Assembly: GCA_032622095.1 (NCBI GenBank)
Contig: CP136064.1
Location: 141,067,954 to 141,131,953 of the forward strand
DNA length: 64,000 bases
DNA from: Siphonodentalium dalli
Lineage: Eukaryota; Mollusca; Scaphopoda; Gadilida; Siphonodentaliidae
Direction of reading: 5' to 3'
Shown here: piece by piece, positions 1 through 10,977 of the stretch
Position numbering within the stretch: position 1 is the first letter of the stretch
Layout of the letters: each line of letters opens with the position of its first letter
The notes under the pieces: generated by a model
The model's input: only the letters and a program-made list of their open reading frames with translations
Told to the model about the DNA's origin: nothing
Databases searched by the model: none
Translations under genes and position numbers: made by a program

Positions 1-670
1 CGTGACCTTGACCTTGAAATCGGGTAATTTCAAGGTCAAACGACCGAACATCACGGGATTTCGATGAAACTTGGTATGTGGGGGTACCTTCGGCCGGGTA
101 GTGGCATAGGCCTATTAAATTGCCTGTGCGACATGACCTTGAAATGACCCCATTTCAAGGTCAAACGCCCGAATATCATGGGATTTCGATGAAAGTTGGT
201 ATGTGGGGGTACTTTCGTATGGGGAGTGGCATATGCCTGTTAATTTGCCCGTGCGACGTGACCCTGACATCGGGTCATTTCAAGGTCAAATGCCCGAATA
301 TCACGGGATTTCGATGAAACTTTGTATGTGGGGGTACTTTCTCATAAGTCTCATAAGCCTATTCATTTGCCCGTGCGACGTGACCTTGAAATCGGGTCAA
401 TTCAAGGTCAAATCGCGAATTTTGATGGGATTTCAACGAAATTTGATACGTATGGTTACTTTTGTCCACTGAGTGTATTGGACGACCCCGACCTGACCTT
501 GACCTTCAAAATGATCAATTCGAGGTCAAATCGGGTAAAACCGGATGGATTTCGACGGGTACTTTTGTCCGGGCAGTGTTTTGGACGGGTCAAATCGTTA
601 CCCCACCTGACCTTGACCTTCAAAATGGTCAATTCATGGTCAAAGCCCGGACGAAGCCGGGTCACCTTCT
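1..670 (+). repeat. Tandem satellite, ~125-bp unit, with paired TCAAGGTCA-type half-sites
   Basis: The block around the GTGGGGGTAC landmark recurs exactly 125 bp apart twice (landmark T at 85, 210, 335), then in shorter, more diverged units near 456 and 560. Each unit carries TGACCTTGA and, about a dozen bases later, TCAAGGTCA, so every unit holds an inverted pair of nuclear-receptor-like half-sites. Open frames across the array are by-products of the repeat and look non-coding. The array is cut by the left window edge, so its full length is unknown. Confidence 0.9.
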
Positions 671-2199
671 AGTCAGTATATAAAATCGAACCTATATATC
701 GCCAAAAAAGCCAATGCATAATATGCATTGCATATACCAAATAAAGAGCGTTTAATTTTATGAGTCGGGCATGGTTACAAATACATAAAATTGCAGTTAA
801 AGAGGGGAGTATATTGATGAATAATTTAGTAAATATTCACAATGACAACTATTCCAAGTCGAGTCCCCAATTTCCTTCACCATGACTCAATAAAGAGTGT
901 TTCATGTTAAACATATTTCTGATATGGTGCAAATAAAATGAGTTTAATAAACCTGATATTGCTATGACTTTGACGGGTATATAAAGCATGTATATCGAAA
1001 GTTTGTGTAAATGTATTGATGTAATGAGTAAATACTCACGATGACAACTATTATAAGTCGAATCCCCATTTTCCTTTACCATGACTCAATAAAGAGTGTT
1101 CCATGTTAAGCCTATTCCCAATATGGTGCGAATAAAGAGCGTGATTACTTATTAAACTGAATAATTATCCCTCCTTCAAAACGTGTCATATAAAATTGGA
1201 TGTTCAAACGAACCAAGGCCAACGTTTATATCTTTTATAATGCTATTGTTATGTGTAATTGACATAAAAAAGGTTGATAATATATGCCCAGTGCCATATA
1301 TACATGTACGTGGATAAACTGGCAAACAGCATAAGGCAGTGACAAATTGGTATAAATTCAAATATGTATAAGAAGTCGAAAATTGTAGAAGCTTACGGTT
1401 GTCATTTTGATTTGATAGGAATGGGAATTCGCCTAATCGCTACATCATTGTCACATGTTAAATCATGTGACCGCACCGACCACTGTGACTTCAATCACGT
1501 GACTTTGTCTACAACATAAGATCTTCGGCATTCTTCGGATTTTGCTTTTCTTCGTTATAGAGACCAAATTAGCGATCAAACATAAGATTATTTGAGCAAA
1601 TCAGACATTTTAGTTATATAATATAGGTATATTGAAAGAAAATAGTAACACATTTTCAGAATAATATTCCTTTAAGTCCTGGTGGTGCAGGTTAGGCTGG
1701 GCTATCAAATCCCAGACAAATAATGAGTTTCCATGGTTTTAGGGGAGGGGTCAAACTACCCCTTCTTATCTGAAAATGCAGCAGAAATCCGCTTCTAAAG
1801 TTTGGTTTCTGTGTTTTTTATATATATCTAAGATTGACCATTGTAAATATCAAGAATGTGTGCATAAAAATAATTTCTTAAGATCTTTTTATGATCAGTT
1901 TTGTATCCAGGTGCGATAAAAAGTTAATAAAAGTTATTTTTTGTAGGCCCTTCGCCCCTTTATGCTATAATTGCAGAACTTAAGAATTGGGTTTGTTCTG
2001 TCAGCCCAGTCGTCCTGACAATTCTGGTACATCAAACCTTACTTAAAATTAAACCTTCTGGGCTCCCTGACTGTCTTACTATATTTGTGACCTCAGATGT
2101 AAGGTAGGGTTTTAATTGAATTCATTGTAATGTGATTTCTAGAGACACAGTTCTATATTCATTTCATATGGTTACCAAGTTAAAGAATGTATTTAGCAT
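671..2199. other. No gene seen; one diverged ~199-bp direct repeat
   Basis: AT-rich spacer. The stretch at about 836-940 (ATGACAACTATT through AATAAAGAGTGTTTCATG and the following ATATGGTGC) is repeated at about 1035-1137 with scattered substitutions, a period of 199 bp. The remainder has short open frames only, with no recognisable protein or RNA gene. Two CACGTG/CATGTG-type sites occur near 1465-1505 but nothing ties them to a transcript. Confidence 0.6.
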
Positions 2200-2217
2200 T
2201 TATTGCCTCTTACATAC

Positions 2218-2459
2218 CAACAGGTTGTGATCAAACTCTATCTGTTCATAATCTCCACCACCATCTTCTGCTTCTTCGGTTAGCTTCATTATTGGTTCTG
2301 TCGGTGACATGAGTTCACTAATGCTGCGCTGTGCAGGTAACTTTGTGTTGAACTTATTGCCAAGTTTCAAGGAGAGGGTACTTTTCTTAGCATGGAAATG
2401 TGGTGCATCTGAGACAAACATCTCTGGGTCATGGTACTCTGTATCCATGAGAATCAAGT
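2218..2459 (-). CDS. Internal coding exon of an unidentified host gene
   Basis: On the minus strand an open frame of 80 codons is bounded by good splice signals: a pyrimidine-rich tract ending TTTTAG just before position 2459, and CTGTTG followed by GTATGTAAG after position 2218. The exon is 242 nt, starts with two bases of a split codon and ends on a codon boundary. The peptide is hydrophilic, with a Ser/Thr/Pro-rich middle (RSISELMSPTEP), then an acidic Glu/Asp/Gly run before a DYEQIEFDHN stretch. It has no catalytic motif I know and could be part of a scaffold or regulatory protein. I cannot name the family. Other exons should lie at lower coordinates (downstream) and beyond the LINE (upstream), but none is evident here. 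The LINE at 2583 would sit in its upstream intron in antisense orientation. Confidence 0.6.
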
Positions 2460-2706
2460 CTAAAATGGAAGAAATATTATATTAGAATAGAATTTAATCT
2501 CCAATTTAAATTCTGATTGAACAAGAGCCAGCAACAGCAGAATATTTTATGAAATTAATGCAAATTAGCCCATCATATAATCTTGAATTTTTGATTGTGA
2601 AATATACTCAACAATCACCGACGCGGTAGGATGCGGACGTGCTGTAGCTAGCTCCTGCTTAATTATTGATGCCACCCACTGATCTCTGGCGCTACACACT
2701 ATTACT

Positions 2707-4911
2707 ATGGAGGATAGCATGTCTGCTGATACAATTATGACGCTGAACTGTAGCTTTATAGAAGAACACAACAAAGATAAAGCAGAAGACAATGATGAGT
2801 TGACAGACAACAAATTAACCGAAGACGAGGATCATGATATTCCACACGGACAGAAAAGAATCCGTTTTAAAAGCTTCACCTTGAATCCAAAAAGATCATC
2901 AAAAAAGAGAGAGATTGCTAAGATGAAACAGGGGTCCAGTGTGAAGAATCGAGGGAAGGTTATGGTCCTAACCTTAGATGCGGATAAATTCAAACGTCAT
3001 CACGAAGCTCTTAAACGAAAATACTTTAACACAGAAGAAAACATACCTATCAAAGGGGTCAACTGGATCGAAGACCTAGATGAAAATGGTGTGGATGTTG
3101 CTGTGGAAGTAATTAAGATTCCTCGCACTAAAACAACAAACGTGACACTCCACATATACAACACGAAGTGCAAAATTATGATCCAGGGAGCAAAAAGAAA
3201 CGTGGCTTGGTGGATAGCAGAGGAGCTACCAGACATCTGTCGTTTGTCCTTTGGAGAGAATTCTGAACAGGAATTAAGTTACTTAAAATCCATGATGAGT
3301 GAATATATTGAGGGACAACCAGACGACACGCCAATAACGAGCACTCCATGCAGACCAATCAAGGCGAGTTTCAAAACAAAAACGCCGTTACCGATACTAA
3401 CAAATTCACAGAATAGGACATTAGTTCGAGAAATGGAAATGGAAATAATAGACCAGCGAAAGTCAAATTCAAAGTCAGAGGAATACTTGGAACATATTCA
3501 CACGCTGCAGACAGCCATAGACGAACTTAAACTGGAAAAAGTACACAGAGAACAATGGATTGTTAAACAATGGTTGAAATTGGAGGAGTCCGTTTGGAAA
3601 GAGTTTGGCAAACTCAGGAAGGACCTAACTCGTGAAGTTATAGATTCGAAGAAGCAACGAGATATGGCACATACACCATTGACGGACAAGCCTACAATAA
3701 CAGTAGACATAACACCAGCTGCTGACTACAGTGATAATACAAACACGTCTACAGTACGTCAAAATGGTTTGGAGACCCCTCACATGGCACTTTCAAACGA
3801 AAATAAAAATGCGAAACTATTGGATATTAGTGACAAAGAAGCAACACCTGAACTAATTTCACCAAATCTTGAAGAGGATGAAAAGCCAGTGCATGTTGTA
3901 TATGATGTGCCGATCAAAAACAGATTCGGCATCTTTGATGAGAATGAGGAATGTGCGAACAAAATGGTAGACAGTCAACGCGATCGTAGTGCCAGTTTGT
4001 TTGATAACGAAACGTATGTCCATCATAGAGAGTCAGTACCGCCAAACAAAACTGACTACGGACGGTTAGATGATGTACCCCCATCAACATTTCACCTAAT
4101 GATAGGAGATTCGGTTTTGGGTGTGATTAATCCATACAAACTTGGATTCCGTGGCGAAAACGTATACAAAATTGTACAGCCTGGACAATCGCCATCAGAA
4201 CTAATTAGTTGGTTTATGGCTCAACCAGACTGGAAACCGGATATAAAAAAAGTTACTTTACATGTCGGGATCAACCAATGTAAGAAGGGGAGAAACCTAT
4301 CTGCCGGACAATTCCACAAACTTATCAGTTGTATGGAAATTCGGTTTCCAAAAGCTGAATTATTTATTTCCTCAGTTCTACCAAGTTATCACTCTGAGAG
4401 GATTACAAACGCGATTATAAGTTCCAACTTAATAATTGCATCAGTGTGTCAAAAACGAGGCGTGGGATTTATAGACAATACGGACAACTTTGTTGATTCT
4501 GAAGGATATGTTATTAAACAGCTTTATCGAGACTGCTTTCATCTCAATTTCAAAGGGGCCAAGGTACTGGCCAGGAACTTAAAATACCCAGGGGAAAAGA
4601 TCAAACGCGACGAGGAGGAAAGACGATACCAGCCGAACCATCAATCACAACCAAGCTTAATGGAAATGAGCCGTGTCGGACAGTCCATAAGGCGCGATCA
4701 GCATGCCCCTGTTGGAATGAAAGGAGCGGAGAAGCGAGTAACAGATTCCCCTGGTGATAAACTGTTTCATACCCAAAATAGGGACCCCATTTCTCAAACA
4801 GAGCGAAACCGATTTATGGACAGAACAAACACTATGGAACCATTGTTATATAATGAAGTTAAGGCGAAACAGATGACCGCCGCACCGATCAGATCGGAAT
4901 TGAACAATTAA
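2707..4911 (+). CDS. LINE A ORF1: nucleic-acid-binding protein with SGNH/GDSL-type esterase domain
   Basis: A 734-codon open frame beginning at an ATG (GGAGGATAG context) after a short leader. The first ~100 residues are basic and acidic, with a KR-rich patch. Residues ~100-190 hold a compact domain with VTLHIYNTKCKIMIQG, a pattern common in invertebrate LINE ORF1 proteins. Residues ~235-320 are rich in heptad-like Glu/Lys/Leu and probably form a coiled coil. Residues ~455-635 look like an SGNH hydrolase: IGDS near 467, HVGIN near 519 (a variant of the usual G-x-N-D block) and DCFHLN near 609-614 supplying the Asp and His. Known esterase-type ORF1 proteins bind RNA/lipid and help form the retrotransposition particle; the role here is by family. 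The frame is intact, although the element itself is broken in ORF2. Confidence 0.85.
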   Translation: MEDSMSADTIMTLNCSFIEEHNKDKAEDNDELTDNKLTEDEDHDIPHGQKRIRFKSFTLNPKRSSKKREIAKMKQGSSVKNRGKVMVLTLDADKFKRHHEALKRKYFNTEENIPIKGVNWIEDLDENGVDVAVEVIKIPRTKTTNVTLHIYNTKCKIMIQGAKRNVAWWIAEELPDICRLSFGENSEQELSYLKSMMSEYIEGQPDDTPITSTPCRPIKASFKTKTPLPILTNSQNRTLVREMEMEIIDQRKSNSKSEEYLEHIHTLQTAIDELKLEKVHREQWIVKQWLKLEESVWKEFGKLRKDLTREVIDSKKQRDMAHTPLTDKPTITVDITPAADYSDNTNTSTVRQNGLETPHMALSNENKNAKLLDISDKEATPELISPNLEEDEKPVHVVYDVPIKNRFGIFDENEECANKMVDSQRDRSASLFDNETYVHHRESVPPNKTDYGRLDDVPPSTFHLMIGDSVLGVINPYKLGFRGENVYKIVQPGQSPSELISWFMAQPDWKPDIKKVTLHVGINQCKKGRNLSAGQFHKLISCMEIRFPKAELFISSVLPSYHSERITNAIISSNLIIASVCQKRGVGFIDNTDNFVDSEGYVIKQLYRDCFHLNFKGAKVLARNLKYPGEKIKRDEEERRYQPNHQSQPSLMEMSRVGQSIRRDQHAPVGMKGAEKRVTDSPGDKLFHTQNRDPISQTERNRFMDRTNTMEPLLYNEVKAKQMTAAPIRSELNN

Positions 4912-5269
4912 GAACAATTCAAAATGGATATTACCAAAACGATTGACCATATGTTTGACAGGTATGTTGGGAAAACGCAATGGAGGAATGGTATCCCAGG
5001 GAAATTTATTTCTTGATATGTATTCTTGAGTATACTTATTATCACATTGAGTGTAACATAGAGTATATCCTATTAATTGGGAACAGAAATTTACAAACTT
5101 CACAGTTTTTCACGCACAAATAAGCGATCCTTAGCTTTAAATAATTAGGAAATATTTAAACTAACTATATATAACATTAATACATATATAAATGAAGGAA
5201 AGTTGTATATATCGAAGGATATACGCACCAGAGATCAGTGGGCATTCATGGTAAATCAATTCCCCAAAA

Positions 5270-5912
5270 AATGTGGCAAAAACTCTTTAAAAAAGCTTTT
5301 CCACATCCCTCAAATATTTCTTACATGTCCTGGAATATTCAAGGTATTTCTGACAAACTAAGACCTAATGCAAATCTAATTGATACAATATCTAAATATG
5401 ATTTCATCACACTGTCAGAAACATGGCACGAATCATCAGATGATTTGAAAATACCGGGTTATAGGGTGGTTGATCTTTCTAGAAACTGTCGGAAAAAGCA
5501 TCGTGGAGGCCTCGCCTTGTATTACAGAGAAACGTTCTCACAATGGTACAAAGGGAAAACATGTATAGACGATATGGTTCTTTGGACAACTTTTGATGGG
5601 GCAATGTTTGGTCTCCCGCGAGATTTTGTAATAGTTTTGGTGTATATACCACCATCAAATTGTTCTTATTGGCATACCAACGACCATGAATATTGTATAT
5701 TTGATAAACTAAAAACGGCATTGAGCAATTCCCATCCAGATGACTTTGTCGTGTTGGCGGGCGATTGGAACTCCCACTGTGCAACTCTCGCTGATCACAT
5801 TACTAATGACGATGATGGGCACGTGCCACTTCCAGATGATTACGAGTTAGACGAAAGCAAACCACGCCTAAGTATGGATACAACAGTAAATACCTTCGGG
5901 CGCAAATTTTAA
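5270..5912 (+). pseudogene. LINE A ORF2, 5' part: endonuclease domain, ends at a frameshift
   Basis: The frame is open from a GTG at 5238, but the first in-frame ATG is at 5270. The APE-type endonuclease motifs appear in order: SWNIQG, LSETW (catalytic Glu), the YIPPS region and AGDWNSH (GDxN block). The frame stops at TAA 5910-5912 inside GCGCAAATTTTAATC. The rest of the same domain continues in the frame two positions on, so a small indel near 5905-5915 separates the halves. In intact elements this domain nicks target DNA to prime reverse transcription. Confidence 0.85.
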
Positions 5913-5913
5913 T

Positions 5914-6991
5914 CTCACTGTGCAAGTCAACAAGTGTGCGAATCATAAACGGACGCACTGCGGGCGACTGCCAAGGTGCATTCACCAGCTACCAATACAA
6001 TGGGGCCAGTGTGGTGGACTACATGCTCGTAAAAGCAAAACACATGTCCACAGTAGACTATTTCTGCATAAAGGAACCCAATGAATTGTCAGACCACTGC
6101 CAATTATCCGCCCACATTAAAGTCGCGAACAAAATTGATAAACAGGGAAACAATGGACATAATTTTCAAGCGTTAAATTGCAAACGCAAATGGACAACGA
6201 AGAGCAAAGATCGTGCAGTAGCCACCGCATCCAGCATGATTATCAGACAAAGATTAGCAAACTTTCGAACTAAAGATTATGCAATGACTGCGAGTGGTAC
6301 AGACGCATGCGTATTAGATATGGCAATTATACACCGAAATATCAATAATCAATGTACTAAACCTATTAAAACAACTGATAAAAATAATATACCTAAGAAA
6401 CGTAAATGGTTTGATATGGACTGCACAAATGTAAAGAAAGAAATGACGACTTCGTTTCGTGACATGAAAAAATCTCCATTTGATAGACAACTCATTTTGC
6501 GCTATTTCAAAGCCAAAAAGAAGTACAAGAAACTAACTAAATACAAATATAAAACATATATTCAGACTATGATCGATAAGCTGAGAGAGATGGAAAATAG
6601 GAGCCCAAAAGAATATTGGAAAATAATAAATTGCTTGACGGCCAGAAAGAGACAGACATCATTAGAACCGGACCCCGATACACTTGTTGAGTTTTTTAAG
6701 ACATTGTACGATAATACAACTCCAAATATAAACTACATCCAATCCGATGAATGGGAACCAAAACTTGAACACCACTTGAATAATAGCCCCATAAGCAAAG
6801 CCGAAGTCCTGTCAAATCTATCTCAACTGAAAAATAATAAATCATCCGGCCCCGACAATATATCAAACGAATTCCTCAAAACGGTGGCACCTCTGATGTT
6901 AGACGAAGTAACGAAACTTTTCAATCAGGTACTTCTCTCAGGATATTACCCACAGGAATGGAGCAAATCCGTGCTCTCAGCTATATACAAA
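5914..6991 (+). pseudogene. LINE A ORF2, middle part: end of endonuclease, linker and start of RT
   Basis: This frame carries the remaining endonuclease blocks, GASVVDYML (conserved S-x-x-D) and LSDHCQ (catalytic His), then a basic linker and the start of the reverse transcriptase: NNKSSGPDNISNEFLK, followed by PQEWSKSVLSAIYK. It is cut at AAA 6989-6991 by the Helentron-like insertion and runs on into that element to a stop near 7048. The homologous frame resumes at 8939 in the same phase. Confidence 0.85.
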
Positions 6992-8390
6992 CGAGAGGCC
7001 GATCACGATCGGCAGATGTTTAACCCATACCTTGGCGCTAGCGATTAGCTATAACTGATAATTGGTCAAAGATATGATCACAGTGATACACATATCAGTA
7101 CCTAACTTAAAATCAAAAGCTCAAATAATTTGTCTTAAGAAGAGGTTAAGGTAATTGGGGTGGGGGAGGAGTCGTTTTAAATCTCATAACTCTGTCCCTA
7201 TTCAACCAAGGACCTCTCATTGTGAGATCCAATTGTTAAGCCATTGATCAATTTGACAGATAGGACAAACAATTATCCAGCCAGCAGGTTCATCTTTACC
7301 TTCATACAACCACCCCCTAGAGCTACATGTATGTAACATATGTCATCACTCAATTAATAACAGATTTCACTTGGAATGACTTCTATTAAAGGTATTCGCA
7401 TGTGCTCTGGATATTGGATGTTCACATGGCAATTTATTGATATCATTATATTACATGCAACTAAATTTTTTTTTTTAACTCAATAATTTTTTTTATTATT
7501 ATAAAAGTTTTAAAATATTTTTTATGTTAAATTGAGCGAGGAAATTCAATCTAAAAAAATATGAAAAATCAAAATTTAAAATTTTAAAAAAAGAAAGAAG
7601 GGTCATAACTGCTTTAAGATAAATCGGATCGAACTCATATTCAAACTCGAACTGTATTTTGGGATGAGAAACCTATACACAAAATTTGGTTCCGATCAAA
7701 TAGAAATAATAGAAAAATAGAGTTATCACATTATGCCTAAAGTGTCTACGAACTGACAGACAGATAGAGACGGACGGACAGATGAGTGGTCAATCTGGAC
7801 ATTGACACTATGTGTACCATACTATGGTACTCATGCAGAGTACAGGAAAAATACATCAAACCTGGTGTGCCCCTTTAATATTTCAATTCACATTTGTAAT
7901 CAATTGAAATCAATGTCGAAAAAGCTTTTGATTAATATATAGATAAAACAAACTAGACCTACAGTTCTAAGAGTGTTATGAACAATTATTTTGTTCCCAT
8001 AGACTGATACAGAGCTCTCCTTTTTTAAAGTTTGAAAACCAAAGTTGTATTCCCATGCAACCAACAAAATTCCAATGGTAATGCTATTAAACAATGAAAC
8101 CAGATTATGCCTTTAAGGTGAAATTTAAATAACCATGAATATAAAATATAAACATTCCACCTATGATATGGCCAGAGATACTTATAGAGTATAAAGTATA
8201 TCTGATATAGCCAACACAACTCCTAGTAGTTAATTAACTCAATACCAGTACAAGAGAGAGAGAACTTCATGGCATTGTAACTGGATAGTATCTCTTGTCT
8301 CCATAGCATTGTGAAACTGATTTATTAGATATTATCTAGACAGTGCCACCTGTGTATCTTTGATATATTTTAGTGATGAATAAAATAATC

Positions 8391-8822
8391 AAAGGGCCAT
8401 AACCCCATTAAAAAGTACTGGATCAAACCCATATTCGAACTCGATCTGTATTTTGAGTTGAGAAACTCATATACAAAATTTGGTTCCTATCAGTGGAAAA
8501 ATTGTAGATTATCGAAGCATTCATGAATTCTATGTCAAAGGGCCATAACTCCATTAAAAAATATCATATCAAACCCATATTCGAACTCGATATGTATTTT
8601 GGGCTCAGCAACTCACATACCAAATTTGGTTACGGTCAGATAAATTTTTTTTGAGTTATGGCAGCATGCATGAATTCTAAGTTGAAAAAGGGCCATAACT
8701 CCGTAAAAAAAACTCGGATCAAACCCATATTCGAACTCGATCTGTATTTGGTGCTGATAAATTCATATACAAAATTTGGTTCCGATCAGATATAAACTGT
8801 TCGAGTTATCGCACCATGCGTA
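8391..8822 (+). repeat. Core tandem repeats of the Helentron-like element
   Basis: AAAGGGCCATAAC starts at 8391, 8537 and 8687 (periods 146 and 150 bp). Each unit continues through CAAACCCATATTCGAACTCG and CAAAATTTGGTTCC. A more diverged unit lies at about 7595-7740 in the same element, and two units are in copy 2 (about 60640-60900). Confidence 0.85.
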
Positions 8823-8827
8823 AAGTG

Positions 8828-8873
8828 TCTACAGACAGACAGACAGACAGACAGACGGACAGACGGACGGACT
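8828..8873 (+). repeat. ACAG/ACGG microsatellite in the element's right part
   Basis: A run of CAGA units passes into CGGA units just before the conserved right end. In copy 2 the matching tract is at 60940-60990 and is almost entirely GGAC/ACGG. Confidence 0.9.
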
Positions 8874-8938
8874 AACGACGAGTGGTCAATCCGGACAACG
8901 ACACTATGTTTACCATACTATGGTATGGGTAAACATAA

Positions 8939-10681
8939 AAAGGGGATCAGCGGGATCCGAATAACTATAGAGCAATAGCTATTAGCAATACTATTGGAAA
9001 ACTTTTCAACAAAATTATCAACAATCGAATCAATACATATCTTGAGGAAAATGGAATAATTAGTAATAACCAATTTGGATTCCGGAAAAATCATGGGACA
9101 CAAGAATGCATGTTTGTGTTAAAATCTATTATAGATAAATATAAAAGCAAGCGCAAACCCGTATATCTAGCATTTATCGATTTAAAAAAAGCATTTGATT
9201 CCATAAACAGGGAGTTGCTATTCGAGAAAGTGATGAATATTCAAATAGGGGGAAATATTCTAAACATTTTGCGCTCAATATATAGTTCAAGCGACTACAT
9301 TATCAAAACATCACAAGGACTTTCGCAGCCCTTTGCCTCAACTATAGGGGTGAGACAAGGATGTTCGCTGTCCCCTACCCTATTTAAGATATTTATTGAC
9401 GACATCAAATCATGTTTTGATGAATCTTGCGGTTCATGCACTCTACAACAATCTAAAATTAACCACTTACTGTTTGCCGATGACCTACTTCTAGTTTCGG
9501 AAAGCCAAACTGGCTTACAAAGGTCACTTGATAAAGTTGTCAGCTACTCTCAAGACAACGTATTACCGATTAACATCAACAAAACTGAAGTAATGGTGGT
9601 TAATCCAAACTCTAATGCAGTTCCAATGTTCAAAGTTTTAGGTAATGAGTTGAAAATTTGCGATCAGTTTTCATACCTTGGACTAATTTTTACGAAGAGT
9701 GGAAAATATAAACTCGCCCAAGAGTCATTGAGTACAAAAGCACTTAAAGTAATGCACAAACTGCGACGTGAAATGATAAATCGCTACCACATATCTATAC
9801 CACTGGCACTAAAACTTTTTAATACACTAGTAAAACCAATTTTGCTTTATGGAAGCGAAATATGGGCACCAGAAGTATCGCGCAATGATAACTCGCCCTC
9901 TGAGAAGATACACTTGAGCTTCTGCAAAATGATACTCGGTGTAGGATCGAAGGTGGTCAACCATGCAGTGAGAGTAGAACTCGGCGTATATCCTATCTAT
10001 GTCGAGTGCATAACACAGGCGTTTAAATTTTTGAAGCGAATTAATGGTCACCCGAACCAAATCTTGCGCGAAGCACATAGATCAAGCGAATCAAATACAA
10101 TCAAACCCTCACTTAGAACAATGAAAGAAAAGTATGTTGCGTCATTGAACACGGCAGATGGAAATAGTCTACACATTTCGGATAACTATATTAATAACGC
10201 CACAGAAAGATTGAAGGATGAATACATAAATAAATATATTCTTAGTGCAGACGATCCACACAGTAAACTACAGACATATAATCAATTCAAAACCGTTTTC
10301 CGGCTCGAACCATATCTGTTATATACAACTTCGATGAAAGATCGTGAACAATTCTGTAGACTTCGAATCAGTTGTCATTCATTAGAAATAGAAAAAGGTC
10401 GACACAAACGCCCACCGACACCAGCTGACAAGCGTATATGCAAAATGTGCAATGCTAACTCAGTGGAAGACGAGAAGCATTTTGTCCTCCATTGTGCTAA
10501 ATACGACAAGTTGAGAAAACGTTTATTCGAAGAACTGAATTATAAAAGCAACGCATTTCTAAGAGCTAGTAATATCTCAAAATTTATATACATAATGCGA
10601 AACGACCAACCAAATACAAGTCATGTGATCAGTCGAGCTATCAAAGAATTCTTTGAAACGAGAGAAAAAGCCCGTGATTGA
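8939..10681 (+). pseudogene. LINE A ORF2, 3' part: reverse transcriptase and C-terminal Cys/His motif
   Basis: The frame resumes at AAA 8939, in phase with the part that ends at 6991, and reads through typical RT blocks: KGDQRDPNNYRAIAISN, NNQFGFRKNHGT, AFIDLKKAFDSI (first catalytic Asp), GVRQGCSLSP and LLFADDLLLV (the catalytic FADD, near 9470-9490). A thumb/connection region with LYGSEIWAPE follows. Near 10438-10505 there is a CKMC...HFVLHC cluster that could bind zinc, as seen at the C terminus of several LINE ORF2 proteins. The stop is at 10679-10681. The domain looks undamaged in itself but has lost its N-terminal part to the insertion. Confidence 0.9.
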
Positions 10682-10977
10682 GGTATGAATTAATAATTAT
10701 TTTCTATTCCACACGATATCATAGGTCAGCATACAGATTATTTACACGCTTATAGTTTTGAGTGTCTATTAGGTCACATTGTATACATGTAGTTTGAATA
10801 GGTTGAAAGTTTATTATATGAAAAATGTATGTATAATTATGTAAATTATATGTCTTCTCATTATGTAATGCATACGGCTCACATGAGTGTTTTTATGCTA
10901 ATAAATATCATATCATATAATCAGCTCAGATGTTGGATTTATAAAGACATAGAAAAAACATTATCACATCAATGTGG

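Larger units (their letters stand above)
6992..8938 (+). mobile_element. Helentron/pearl-like non-autonomous element, copy 1
   Basis: It starts CGAGAGGCCGATCACGATCGG, which contains the near-perfect hairpin GCCGATC-AC-GATCGGC, followed by AGATGTTTAACCCATACC. It ends GGTATGGGTAAACAT(AA), so ATGTTTA(A)CCCATACC is inverted at the two ends. Inside are AT-rich spacers, about 146-150-bp core repeats (8391-8822) and an ACAG/ACGG microsatellite (8828-8873). The same ends occur at 59679-61052. A second internal version of the right end (GAGTGGTCAATC to TATGGTACT) lies at 7786-7832, so this copy may be a nested or partly duplicated element. No replicase/helicase gene is present. Core repeats plus an ACGG tract are the hallmark of bivalve pearl elements; assignment to Helentrons is inference. 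Confidence 0.75.
2583..10911 (+). mobile_element. LINE A, apparently full-length non-LTR retrotransposon, interrupted
   Basis: The element has a short 5' leader (about 124 nt), ORF1, a spacer with a start for ORF2, the ORF2 endonuclease-reverse transcriptase region and a short 3' UTR ending AATAAATATCAT. It is bracketed by an 11-bp direct repeat, ATCATATAATC, at 2572-2582 and 10912-10922, which fits a target-site duplication made by target-primed reverse transcription. Without the insertion at 6992-8938 it would be about 6.4 kb. An esterase-type ORF1 and this ORF2 layout occur in the CR1/Jockey-related LINE groups; I do not assign a clade. It is inactive as it stands because ORF2 has a frameshift and an insertion. 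Confidence 0.85.
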
